64,000 bases of DNA, taken from positions 1 to 64,000 of the forward strand of contig CATXDC010000011.1 in the NCBI GenBank assembly GCA_958366985.1, read 5' to 3'. The notes beneath the pieces are model-generated. The model ran no database searches. It was not told the DNA's origin and saw only the letters and a program-made list of their open reading frames with translations. The position numbers and the translations under genes were made by a program. Origin of the DNA: an uncultured Oscillospiraceae bacterium. GTDB taxonomy: Bacteria > Bacillota > Clostridia > Oscillospirales > Acutalibacteraceae. The first letter of the stretch is position 1; each line of letters starts with the position of its first letter. This document shows positions 33,665-40,715 of this stretch, one piece after another.

Positions 33665-34195
33665 ATGCTTAGTCCTTTACTGGAAACGGAAAGACTTATT
33701 TTAAGAAGATATCAAACAACTGACATAGATATGCAGTATAGTATTCTAAAAGATGAGAGATTGCATAAATATATCAGATTTCCGGATTTATCAAAAGAAG
33801 AAGAACTCGAATGCATTAAAAAGTGGATTTCCGACGCAGATACTGATAACCATGAAAAATGGGTTATTGAATTAAAAGAAAACAATACTGCTATCGGGAA
33901 TATATCTGTAAATAATATCGATGTCAAAAATAATTACTGCAATGTAGGATATGTGATTATGTATGATTATTGGGGCAATGGATTTGCGGCAGAAGCATTG
34001 AGAGCTGTTTCAGACTATCTTCTCAGTGAAAGAAATTATTATTTAGTGGAATGCTCCTGCAATGAGCTTAATAGACAGTCCTCTAAAGTAATGGAAAAAG
34101 CCGGATTCAAAAAAGACGGATGTATCCCAAGCCGAAGACTAAATAAAGACGGTTCATATTCCGGAGTTCTCTATTACAGCAAAAGACGGGCGTAA
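33665..34195 (+). CDS. GNAT acetyltransferase, RimJ/RimL type
   Basis: A 176-aa N-acetyltransferase. The opening 'LETERLILRRYQTTD' is typical of RimJ/RimL-type GNATs, 'NVGYVIMYDYWGNGFAAEALRAVSDYLL' is the acetyl-CoA loop (Gly-x-Gly/Ala region), and 'NRQSSKVMEKAGFKKDG' is the conserved motif B. The substrate is unknown; a protein N-terminus or a small amine is usual. The ATG at 33665 is preferred over GTG 33656, which lies too close to AGGA. A terminator follows. Confidence 0.85.
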   Translation: MLSPLLETERLILRRYQTTDIDMQYSILKDERLHKYIRFPDLSKEEELECIKKWISDADTDNHEKWVIELKENNTAIGNISVNNIDVKNNYCNVGYVIMYDYWGNGFAAEALRAVSDYLLSERNYYLVECSCNELNRQSSKVMEKAGFKKDGCIPSRRLNKDGSYSGVLYYSKRRA

Positions 34196-34216
34196 AAAGT
34201 TGAATTATCATACCAG

Positions 34217-34257
34217 AAAACGGCAGAAGTCAGAAAATCGACTTCTGCCGTTTTTGT
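34217..34257 (+). terminator. Intrinsic terminator after the GNAT gene
   Basis: A perfect 15-bp stem AAAACGGCAGAAGTC with its complement, an eight-base loop, and a T-run. Confidence 0.9.
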
Positions 34258-34316
34258 ATAATGAGTTAATGGTGCACATTATTTTTCTTAATTGATTAAA
34301 TTTTTTATTCATAATA

Positions 34317-34345
34317 TTGAAAAGCTCTTTTTATTAGTGTATAAT
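34317..34345 (+). promoter_or_regulatory. Sigma-A promoter
   Basis: TTGAAA, 17-base spacer, TATAAT. The expected start is about 34352, leaving a leader of about 90 nt before the membrane-anchored phosphatase-fold gene. Confidence 0.75.
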
Positions 34346-34359
34346 ACAAAAATATTACT

Positions 34360-34416
34360 CCGACGTTTTCCGTCAGATGAGCTTTCACATTATGTGTGAG
34401 CCGTGAAAACGGTCGG
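34360..34416 (+). promoter_or_regulatory. Long two-part 5' leader hairpin
   Basis: The outer stem CCGACGTTTTC pairs with GAAAACGGTCGG (one bulged G). Inside, GCTTTCACA pairs with TGTGTGAGC apart from one bulge. The structure starts about eight bases after the predicted transcription start and is followed by TTATTTTT, so it could stabilise the 5' end, attenuate transcription or sense something. I do not recognise it as a known riboswitch class. Confidence 0.55.
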
Positions 34417-34443
34417 TTATTTTTAATAAACGGAGGTCGTGCT

Positions 34444-35493
34444 ATGAAAAAAGTATTGAAAATTTTAGGAATCATCTTACTTGTCGTGGTTCTGGTTCTG
34501 GGAGGATTTGTCGCTTATCTCAGTATCAGGGAATACAAACCCGACGAAGTTGAAACGATAGATGTCTCCGCTTCAGAAAGCCGTAAAACATTCTCAGGCG
34601 ATACAGTAAAGCTCATCAGCTTCAACACCGGATACGCTGGTCTTGGTGACAATGCCGATTTCTTTATGGACGGCGGCAAAAAGGTTAAATCTACCGATGA
34701 AGATCGTATGAACGAAAACATGAACGAGATTTCCAAGTTCATAACTGACAAAAAAGCTGACTTTTATCTTTTACAGGAAGTAGATCAAAACTCCAGCCGT
34801 ACATACAGTGTAAATCAGGTAGAAACCTATATGAACAATACAAATCTCTTCGGAACTTTTGCACTGAATTATTCATGTCCCTTTGTACCGTTCCCGTTCC
34901 CGCCAATCGGAAAGGTCAACTCAGGTATTTTGACCCTTACTGATTACACAGTTTCATCAGCTGAAAGAGTCAGTCTCCCCTGTCCCTTCAAGTGGCCTGT
35001 TTCCGCAGCAAACCTTAAGCGTTGCCTGCTTGTAAACCGTGTTCCAATTGAAGGCAGCGATAAGGAACTTGTTATAGTAAACCTTCACCTTGAAGCCTAT
35101 GATGACGGTGAAGGAAAAGCAGCACAGACACAGATGCTTTTCTCTGTTTTGCAGAAGGAATATGAAAAGGGTAATTATGTAATCGCAGGCGGCGACTTTA
35201 ACCAGACTTTCCCCGGCGGAGTAGATGCATACCCGATTAAGAACACAGAAACATGGACACCCGGCACACTGGAAAATACAGTTCTTCCTGCAGGCTGGAC
35301 CTTTGCATATGACACATCTGTTCCAACCTGCCGTCTTCTCGATAAGCCCTATGATGCTCAGACAAGCCAGCACTATGTTATAGACGGATTCATTCTTTCA
35401 CCGAACGTTGAAAAGGTAACCGTTGAAACTCAGGATTTAGGCTTCCACGCAGCAGACCATAATCCGGTTTATCTTGAAGTTAAGCTTAAGTAA
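34444..35493 (+). CDS. Membrane-anchored endonuclease/exonuclease/phosphatase family protein
   Basis: A 349-aa protein with one N-terminal transmembrane segment (about 5-26, 'ILGIILLVVVLVLGGFVAYL') and an extracellular EEP domain. Catalytic motifs are 'LISFNTGYAG' (Asn), 'LLQEVDQNSSRTYS' (Glu), 'VIVNLHLEAYDDG' (His), 'IAGGDFNQTF' (GGDFN), 'YVIDGFILS' (Asp) and 'HAADHNPVYLEV' (His). The anchored, outward-facing location suggests hydrolysis of external phosphodiesters or lipid head groups, as in sphingomyelinase-like relatives. ATG 34444 has GGAGG upstream. It is a second EEP protein, unlike the cytoplasmic one at the left end. Confidence 0.85.
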   Translation: MKKVLKILGIILLVVVLVLGGFVAYLSIREYKPDEVETIDVSASESRKTFSGDTVKLISFNTGYAGLGDNADFFMDGGKKVKSTDEDRMNENMNEISKFITDKKADFYLLQEVDQNSSRTYSVNQVETYMNNTNLFGTFALNYSCPFVPFPFPPIGKVNSGILTLTDYTVSSAERVSLPCPFKWPVSAANLKRCLLVNRVPIEGSDKELVIVNLHLEAYDDGEGKAAQTQMLFSVLQKEYEKGNYVIAGGDFNQTFPGGVDAYPIKNTETWTPGTLENTVLPAGWTFAYDTSVPTCRLLDKPYDAQTSQHYVIDGFILSPNVEKVTVETQDLGFHAADHNPVYLEVKLK

Positions 35494-35514
35494 AATTAAA
35501 CACCTATAAACCTG

Positions 35515-35550
35515 AAAGCAGACTTTCATAAATCGAAAGTCTGCTTTTTC
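35515..35550 (+). terminator. Intrinsic terminator after the anchored EEP gene
   Basis: AAAGCAGACTTTC / GAAAGTCTGCTTT, with a seven-base loop and TTTTTC. Confidence 0.87.
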
Positions 35551-35651
35551 TTCTACTCCTCAAAGGATACTTGACACATGCAAACCAATAAAAGTATAAT
35601 TGATTTCGATAAATACATTTTTACTTTTTTAAATAAACAGGAGAGATTATC

Positions 35652-36530
35652 GTGAATAAAGGATTAAAAATCTTTAATATTGTATCTGCTGTACTGCTCA
35701 TACTTTTCGGCGCTTTTTATGCGATTATGAGTTCTGTATACTTCACAACCTCAAACGCTCCTCTGATGATTATAGGTGTTGTTTCCGTGCTGTTTTCCGC
35801 AGGTCTCATGCGTTCACAGCTTAAAAGCGACGGTGAAACCACTCAGATAGTTGACGGAGAAAAAATAAGTGTTGAACCGGGAAAATGGTCACCGTTTTTA
35901 TCCCTCATTGTTTTCTCTGCTCACATTTTCATGCTACCGAACTTAATCATTGCAACAACTGACGCTCCTTTTTACATATACATTTGCTGCTACTGCACAA
36001 CTGCACTGAGCGCAATATTAATTGTAACTACTCTTATCAAGCAACAAAAAGCCGGCACAGCAAAATCCTTAAAGAAAAGAATAGTTATTATCACAGTTAT
36101 TACACTGCTGGTTATCGCCGCTTCCGCAGGAAAATTTGCACTTTTTTCGGGCACACAGCAGAATATTGACAATGCAAAAAATGCTGCAAGCTATACTAAA
36201 AACCTTTCTCCCACTGAATTATCGGAGGATCTTCCCGCAGCTGAAACAATCCGCAATGAAATAACCTCCGCTCTGAATACAACCGTTTATTATGCCCTCG
36301 AAAAAAGAACTGAACAGATAACAGAATCTTCCGGTAAAATTTACACGGAACTTGTGTATTACGTATGGACTCCAGAGGACGTAAATATATCTGAGTACAC
36401 ATACAAACTTTATGAAGACGGAACCGCCAAATTCAAATTTGCCCGTCATATTGAAGGAGCAAATGCAGGCGATTTCGCCAACTCCCCATACTTTACGTGG
36501 GAATACAGCGAAAACAGTACACAGGAATAA
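35652..36530 (+). CDS. Hypothetical four-helix membrane protein with C-terminal soluble domain
   Basis: A 292-aa protein not assigned to a family. Hydrophobic segments lie at about 9-27, 33-49, 78-95, 100-122 and 144-164, and the last 125 residues are soluble ('EITSALNTTVYYALEKRTEQITESSGKIYTELVYYVWTPEDVN'). It starts with GTG behind AGGAGAG. It is a single-gene unit between the anchored EEP gene and the ABC-F leader. Function unknown. Confidence 0.7.
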   Translation: MNKGLKIFNIVSAVLLILFGAFYAIMSSVYFTTSNAPLMIIGVVSVLFSAGLMRSQLKSDGETTQIVDGEKISVEPGKWSPFLSLIVFSAHIFMLPNLIIATTDAPFYIYICCYCTTALSAILIVTTLIKQQKAGTAKSLKKRIVIITVITLLVIAASAGKFALFSGTQQNIDNAKNAASYTKNLSPTELSEDLPAAETIRNEITSALNTTVYYALEKRTEQITESSGKIYTELVYYVWTPEDVNISEYTYKLYEDGTAKFKFARHIEGANAGDFANSPYFTWEYSENSTQE

Positions 36531-36557
36531 TCGTTCTCACATAGAATTACAATACGC

Positions 36558-36586
36558 TTGATTATTCATAAAGTTTATGATATGCT
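36558..36586 (+). promoter_or_regulatory. Promoter of the ABC-F leader transcript
   Basis: TTGATT, 17-base spacer, TATGCT. It places the RNA start about 20 bases before the leader peptide ORF. Confidence 0.55.
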
Positions 36587-36615
36587 TATTATCAATAATC
36601 TGAAGGGGTGAAAAA

Positions 36616-36639
36616 ATGCGTAACTTTTCTTGCAAATAA
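36616..36639 (+). CDS. Regulatory leader peptide MRNFSCK upstream of ABC-F
   Basis: A seven-codon ORF (Met-Arg-Asn-Phe-Ser-Cys-Lys-stop) with the ribosome site GAAGGGGTG six or so bases upstream. Its codons 3-7 form one arm of a stem with sequence about 60 nt downstream. Short leader ORFs of this kind precede inducible ABC-F, Erm and Cfr genes and act by ribosome stalling in the presence of antibiotic. Here the position and the pairing support the same role. No protein function is expected. Confidence 0.75.
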   Translation: MRNFSCK

Positions 36640-36806
36640 TTTTTAAAATGCCGTAATGCTGCTTTGTCAGTATTATTGCGTCTTTTGCAAGAAAGTTATA
36701 AATTTAAGCTCTCTCTTATAATGATTTCACGCCTTTTTATATGGGCATAGTATTTTACTATTATGAGCTGCAGAAATTATACTTTCTTGCAGCTCATATT
36801 TTTTGC
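36622..36806 (+). promoter_or_regulatory. Ribosome-mediated transcription attenuator of the ABC-F gene
   Basis: Three alternative pairings can be read. Segment 1 (36622-36636, AACTTTTCTTGCAAA, inside the leader ORF) pairs with segment 3 (36684-36697, TTTGCAAGAAAGTT). Segment 3 extended (36686-36705) instead pairs with segment 4 (36774-36791, ends ACTTTCTTGCA). Segment 4 overlaps the 3' arm of an intrinsic terminator, ATGAGCTGCA (36763-36772) / TGCAGCTCAT (36788-36797) followed by ATTTTTTG. When a drug-stalled ribosome covers segment 1, 3:4 forms, the terminator cannot form, and transcription reaches ABC-F. Without stalling, 1:3 and the terminator form. An inner stem TAATGCTG/CAGTATTA lies in the 1:3 loop. 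Confidence 0.8.
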
Positions 36807-36834
36807 TTTTAAAAGCATTACGGGAGAGATAACT

Positions 36835-38301
36835 ATGTCAATGATAAAAGTAGAAAATCTTACTTTTGCCTATCCGTCAAGCTATGACAATATTTTTGAA
36901 AATGTGAGTTTCGTAATTGATACCGATTGGAAACTCGGATTTATAGGCAGAAACGCAAGAGGCAAAACCACATTTTTAAATCTTCTGCTTGGCAAATATG
37001 AATATAACGGAAAAATAATATCATCAGTTGAGTTTGATTATTTTCCTTATAAAGTTGCTGACAAAAACATTCTGACAGAAGAAATTCTGCATAATATTGC
37101 ACCGTGCTGCGAAGAATGGGAAATCATTCGTGAGCTTTCATATCTCGAAGCTGACATTGATATTCTTTACAGACCATTCCGCACCCTTTCAAACGGAGAG
37201 CAGACAAAAGCTCTGCTTGCAGCTCTTTTTCTCAATGAAAATCATTTTCTTTTAATTGATGAACCTACAAATCATCTGGATACAAAGGCACGAGAGACAG
37301 TGGCGTCCTATTTAAAAAGGAAAAAGGGTTTTATATTGGTTTCCCATGACCGACTTTTTTTGGACAGTTGCGTAGACCATATTTTATCTTTAAACAGAGC
37401 AAATATAGAAATACAAAGCGGAAACTTTTCCACATGGATTAAAAATTTTGAAGCACAGCAGGAATCTGAACTGTTAAAAAACGAGCATTTGAAAAAAGAT
37501 ATAAAAAGACTGGAAAAATCCGCCAGACGCTCAGCTGAATGGTCTGATAAAGTGGAAGCAACAAAGTCAGGCGCCTTTGACAAGGGATATATAGGTCACA
37601 AAGCGGCGAAAATGATGAAACGGTCTAAAGCCATTGAATTACGACAGCAAAAAAATATTGAGGAGAAATCAAAGCTTTTACAGAATTTTGAAACTGCGGA
37701 AACTTTGAAAATTTCTCCACTTATATATCATTCAGAGACTCTTGCAGTATTTTCTGAGGTTTCTGTTATCTACGATGAAAAAATTATAAATAAACCTGTA
37801 TCATTTACAATACATCGAGGTGACAGAGTTGTACTGGACGGCAGAAACGGAAGCGGAAAAAGCAGTCTGCTGAAACTATTGATGAATGAGCCTATCAAGC
37901 ATACAGGGAAATTTCAAATAAGCTCCGGCCTCATAGTGTCATATGTTCCTCAGGATACAGGTTCACTTAAAGGTAAATTATCAGACTTTGCACAAAGCAA
38001 TAATATTGACGAAAGCCTTTTCAAAGCTATTTTACGCAAAATGGACTTTGAACGTATACAGTTTGAAAAGGACATTAAAAATTTTTCACAGGGTCAGAAA
38101 AAGAAAGTGCTCATTGCCAAAAGTCTTTGTGAACACGCACATCTGTATATTTGGGACGAACCTCTTAATTTTATTGATATTTACTCTCGTATGCAGATAG
38201 AAGAACTCATCAGGGATTTTTCGCCTACCATGCTTTTTGTAGAACATGACGGATTATTCAGAGACACCATTGCTACAAAGAAAATAGAATTAAAAGGCTG
38301 A
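36835..38301 (+). CDS. Lsa-type ABC-F ribosome-protection ATPase
   Basis: A 488-aa soluble protein with two ABC domains and no membrane segments. NBD1 has GRNARGKTT (38-46), LSNGEQ and LLIDEPTNHLD. An interdomain linker follows ('FSTWIKNFEAQQESELLKNEHLKKDI', 'GYIGHKAAKMMKRSK'), which resembles Lsa proteins. NBD2 has GRNGSGKSS, FSQGQKKK and YIWDEPLNFID. Lsa-type ABC-Fs bind the ribosomal E site and dislodge lincosamides, streptogramin A and pleuromutilins. In NBD1 the usual 'GRNGRGKT' has Ala for Gly, at a variable position. The start has GGGAGAG nine bases upstream and lies just after the attenuator, which implies antibiotic-inducible expression. Confidence 0.88.
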   Translation: MSMIKVENLTFAYPSSYDNIFENVSFVIDTDWKLGFIGRNARGKTTFLNLLLGKYEYNGKIISSVEFDYFPYKVADKNILTEEILHNIAPCCEEWEIIRELSYLEADIDILYRPFRTLSNGEQTKALLAALFLNENHFLLIDEPTNHLDTKARETVASYLKRKKGFILVSHDRLFLDSCVDHILSLNRANIEIQSGNFSTWIKNFEAQQESELLKNEHLKKDIKRLEKSARRSAEWSDKVEATKSGAFDKGYIGHKAAKMMKRSKAIELRQQKNIEEKSKLLQNFETAETLKISPLIYHSETLAVFSEVSVIYDEKIINKPVSFTIHRGDRVVLDGRNGSGKSSLLKLLMNEPIKHTGKFQISSGLIVSYVPQDTGSLKGKLSDFAQSNNIDESLFKAILRKMDFERIQFEKDIKNFSQGQKKKVLIAKSLCEHAHLYIWDEPLNFIDIYSRMQIEELIRDFSPTMLFVEHDGLFRDTIATKKIELKG

Positions 38302-38373
38302 AACAGTAAATTAATCAATAAATAGCCACCTGCACAGTGCACTGATAAACTTTTGTGTAGTTTTCAGTATACA

Positions 38374-38417
38374 AAAAGCCGATGGATTTTCCGTTAAGAA
38401 AATCTCTCGGCTTTTTA
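38374..38417 (+). terminator. Intrinsic terminator after the ABC-F gene
   Basis: AAAAGCCGATGGATTTTC pairs with GAAAATCTCTCGGCTTTT, with one short internal mismatch, followed by T and A-rich sequence. Confidence 0.85.
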
Positions 38418-38472
38418 AAATCATATTTAATTATAACTGCAAACCTGGATTTGTTTCACAAAAAGCAGGACA

Positions 38473-38865
38473 TTATTTTTCATATAAAATATGCAAATCT
38501 CCGTCAACAAATCCAATGCCAACAGCCATGTATTCTTTTAATTTGCTTGCATATTTGCCAGAAGAAAGATATGAGTTCACTAAATCAATAAAAACCCTTT
38601 CCATTGATTTCCAATCGCTTTTGCGCTCTATCACAAAAGGATTATCTCTTGTAGCAAATACTTCATCACAAGCCCAATCTTCATTATCCTTATCAAAAGA
38701 AAATGTACCGACTAACTCAATAGACCATTTATTATCAGCATCTTCATATAGGTTAAAGTTAATCGCCTTTACCTCACTACTCAATTCGTTCTTTAAAATC
38801 GAATTCATCCATACAAAAAAATCCTTGTTGATTTTATCCGAATTCAGCCTATCAAATAATCCCAT
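38473..38865 (-). CDS. Hypothetical protein
   Basis: A 130-aa soluble alpha/beta protein, 'MGLFDRLNSDKINKDFFVWMNSILKNEL' at the start and 'GKYASKLKEYMAVGIGFVDGDLHILYE' at the end. I do not recognise a family; the length and the repeated charged-aromatic pattern resemble small immunity-type or DUF proteins, but that is only an impression. The ATG is preceded by AAGGTG at five bases; a GTG two codons upstream is less likely. It is on the opposite strand to ABC-F and converges on its terminator. Confidence 0.65.
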   Translation of the reverse strand: MGLFDRLNSDKINKDFFVWMNSILKNELSSEVKAINFNLYEDADNKWSIELVGTFSFDKDNEDWACDEVFATRDNPFVIERKSDWKSMERVFIDLVNSYLSSGKYASKLKEYMAVGIGFVDGDLHILYEK

Positions 38866-38992
38866 AGTCACACCTTCACAACTTCCAATTTGTGGTTTTA
38901 TATTATATCATATTTATATGTATTTTTCTACCTCTTACCTATGTAAAAGCATCATAAGCTTCACACAAATGCCGTAACGGGTTAGAGAATAC

Positions 38993-39076
38993 TTAACTTT
39001 TAAGGTAGCTGACGCAATCAATACAGCCTTTGAAATAAATCTCTTGTATCTCTGAGCTGCTGTTTCGGTTTTGCAT
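38993..39076 (-). CDS. Possible 27-aa small ORF
   Basis: A 27-codon ORF (Met-Gln-Asn-Arg-Asn-Ser..., ending ...Cys-Val-Ser-Tyr-Leu-Lys-Ser) with a strong GGAGG site seven bases before the ATG. It lies just beyond the MATE terminator and upstream of the hypothetical gene on the same strand. It may be a true small protein, a leader peptide for the downstream gene or a remnant of a longer gene. No homology is recognised. Confidence 0.35.
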   Translation of the reverse strand: MQNRNSSSEIQEIYFKGCIDCVSYLKS

Positions 39077-39102
39077 TTCGGCGCCTCCCAATAGAATAAC
39101 AA

Positions 39103-39126
39103 AAAGGAGAGCTTAAGCTCTCCTTT
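39103..39126 (-). terminator. Intrinsic terminator after the MATE gene
   Basis: The 24-nt palindrome with half AAAGGAGAGCTT is followed on the minus strand by TTG after a T-run and lies 14 bases past the MATE stop codon. The plus strand also has a T-run (ATTTTTT), so it may work in both directions. Confidence 0.82.
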
Positions 39127-39139
39127 AATTTTTTCTATA

Positions 39140-40504
39140 TTACTTTGTCAAATCGTGAATCCACTTTCCTCTTTTAAATCTTATAAGACACATTATAACT
39201 TTGAAAACCTCTTCGGCAGTGGTAAGGATTACAACCTGCTCTATGGTCAATCCCCAAACAGCAGCTCCTAAAAATGCCAGCGGTACACCGATTATCCACA
39301 TGGAAACAAGCTCAACAGCAAGAGCAAATTTGGCGTCTCCGCCGCCTCTGAATATACCCGTTATACAGGAATTGTTCATTGCTCTTACAGGTGAAACAAC
39401 GGCGAAAATTATAAAAATAGTAACAGCTGCATTTTTTACATTTTCGGAAACATTGAACAGGGACAAAATCGGGTTTGAAAAAATCAGAATGGAAGCACCC
39501 ATTAAAAGACCCAAAATAAAGGAAATAACCGCATATCTTTCGGCATATACCTTTGCTTTCGGAATATCTCCTCCGCCTATTTCATGGCCTACCATAACCA
39601 TTGCCGCATTGGCAATGCTGAAGCAGGCAACCATCATAAGGTTTAGCACTGTGTTGCATATCTGCATAACGGCAATGGCTTCTTTACCTATCTGTCCGTA
39701 AGCGGCAGTGTAAAATGTCATTCCAAGACCCCAAAGAGCCTCATTGAGTATAACGGGAAATGCCGATGCCATAATTTTCTTTGAAAAAGTTTTGTCAAAT
39801 CCAAAGTATTCTTTAAATCCGCCTTTAAGAGCCGATCCCTTTTTAAAGGAGAGAATAAGTATTAATATAATTTCACAGATACGTGCAATAAGCGTACCGA
39901 GAGCCGCTCCCTTTACGCCCATTTTCGGTGCTCCGAAATTGCCGAAAATGAATATGTAGTTAAGTCCGGCATTAATAAGCACCGCAATAGCGCTGACCAC
40001 CATTGGAAGCCTTGCGCTGCCTATACTTCTCAGAGCTCCGGCAAGGAAAAAGGAAATTCCTGTCATTATGTAGCTAAGTGAAACTATCTTTACATAGTCA
40101 ACTCCCAAGGAAACTACCCTCGCATCATCGGTAAAAAGTCCAAGAATAGGTGACGGAAAAACAAGTGCCGCCAAAGTGAAAATGGCTCCTGTAACAAAAA
40201 TCAGTGTAAGGCCTATGGCCGATACATTCTTTATGCGCCTTTTATCTCCGCTGCCCCAATACTGTGAAATGAACATACAGCATCCGGCAGTTACACCTAT
40301 TATAATAAGATTGAACATAAAGAAAAGCTGATTGGCAATTCCCAGTGCGGCGATTTCATCCTCGCCCACCTTGCCTATCATCAAAGTGTCAACCATGTTA
40401 AGGGATGACACTATAAAGTTTTGAATCATTATAGGCAGTGCAAGCACAAAGAGCTTATTGAAAAACTGCCTGTCGCCTTTTAAGCTTCCTAAAAACCCTT
40501 TCAT
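39140..40504 (-). CDS. MATE-family multidrug/metabolite:cation antiporter
   Basis: A 454-aa, 12-helix inner membrane protein of the MATE family (DinF/NorM-like). Visible features are 'LALPIMIQNFIVSSLNMVDTLMIGKVGEDEIAALGIANQL' in helices 1-2 and its repeat 'ASAFPVILNEALWGLGMTFYTAAYGQIGKEAIAVMQI' in helix 7-8, showing the internal two-fold repeat. It exports cationic drugs or metabolites, driven by Na+ or H+. No regulator is adjacent. Substrate unknown. Confidence 0.88.
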   Translation of the reverse strand: MKGFLGSLKGDRQFFNKLFVLALPIMIQNFIVSSLNMVDTLMIGKVGEDEIAALGIANQLFFMFNLIIIGVTAGCCMFISQYWGSGDKRRIKNVSAIGLTLIFVTGAIFTLAALVFPSPILGLFTDDARVVSLGVDYVKIVSLSYIMTGISFFLAGALRSIGSARLPMVVSAIAVLINAGLNYIFIFGNFGAPKMGVKGAALGTLIARICEIILILILSFKKGSALKGGFKEYFGFDKTFSKKIMASAFPVILNEALWGLGMTFYTAAYGQIGKEAIAVMQICNTVLNLMMVACFSIANAAMVMVGHEIGGGDIPKAKVYAERYAVISFILGLLMGASILIFSNPILSLFNVSENVKNAAVTIFIIFAVVSPVRAMNNSCITGIFRGGGDAKFALAVELVSMWIIGVPLAFLGAAVWGLTIEQVVILTTAEEVFKVIMCLIRFKRGKWIHDLTK

Positions 40505-40715
40505 TTTAAATAACCTGCGATACGGTAATTATTTCATAATTCAAAATATCGACTTGTTAGACCGTATCTTTTCCTTTCTCAAAATTCTCATATAATACAG
40601 TGCCTGCATATTTTACAAATATAGCTTTCACATGTCAAGAGTATATACTTTTTATTTTGATTATGGTACAATAACGCCATAAAAACTTTGAAACGACTAT
40701 CAATGGAGGTGCACA

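Noticed and set aside
36763..36834. An upstream in-frame extension of ABC-F (24 extra residues)
   Set aside because: It would read through the attenuator terminator hairpin; the ATG at 36835 has its own GGGAGAG site.
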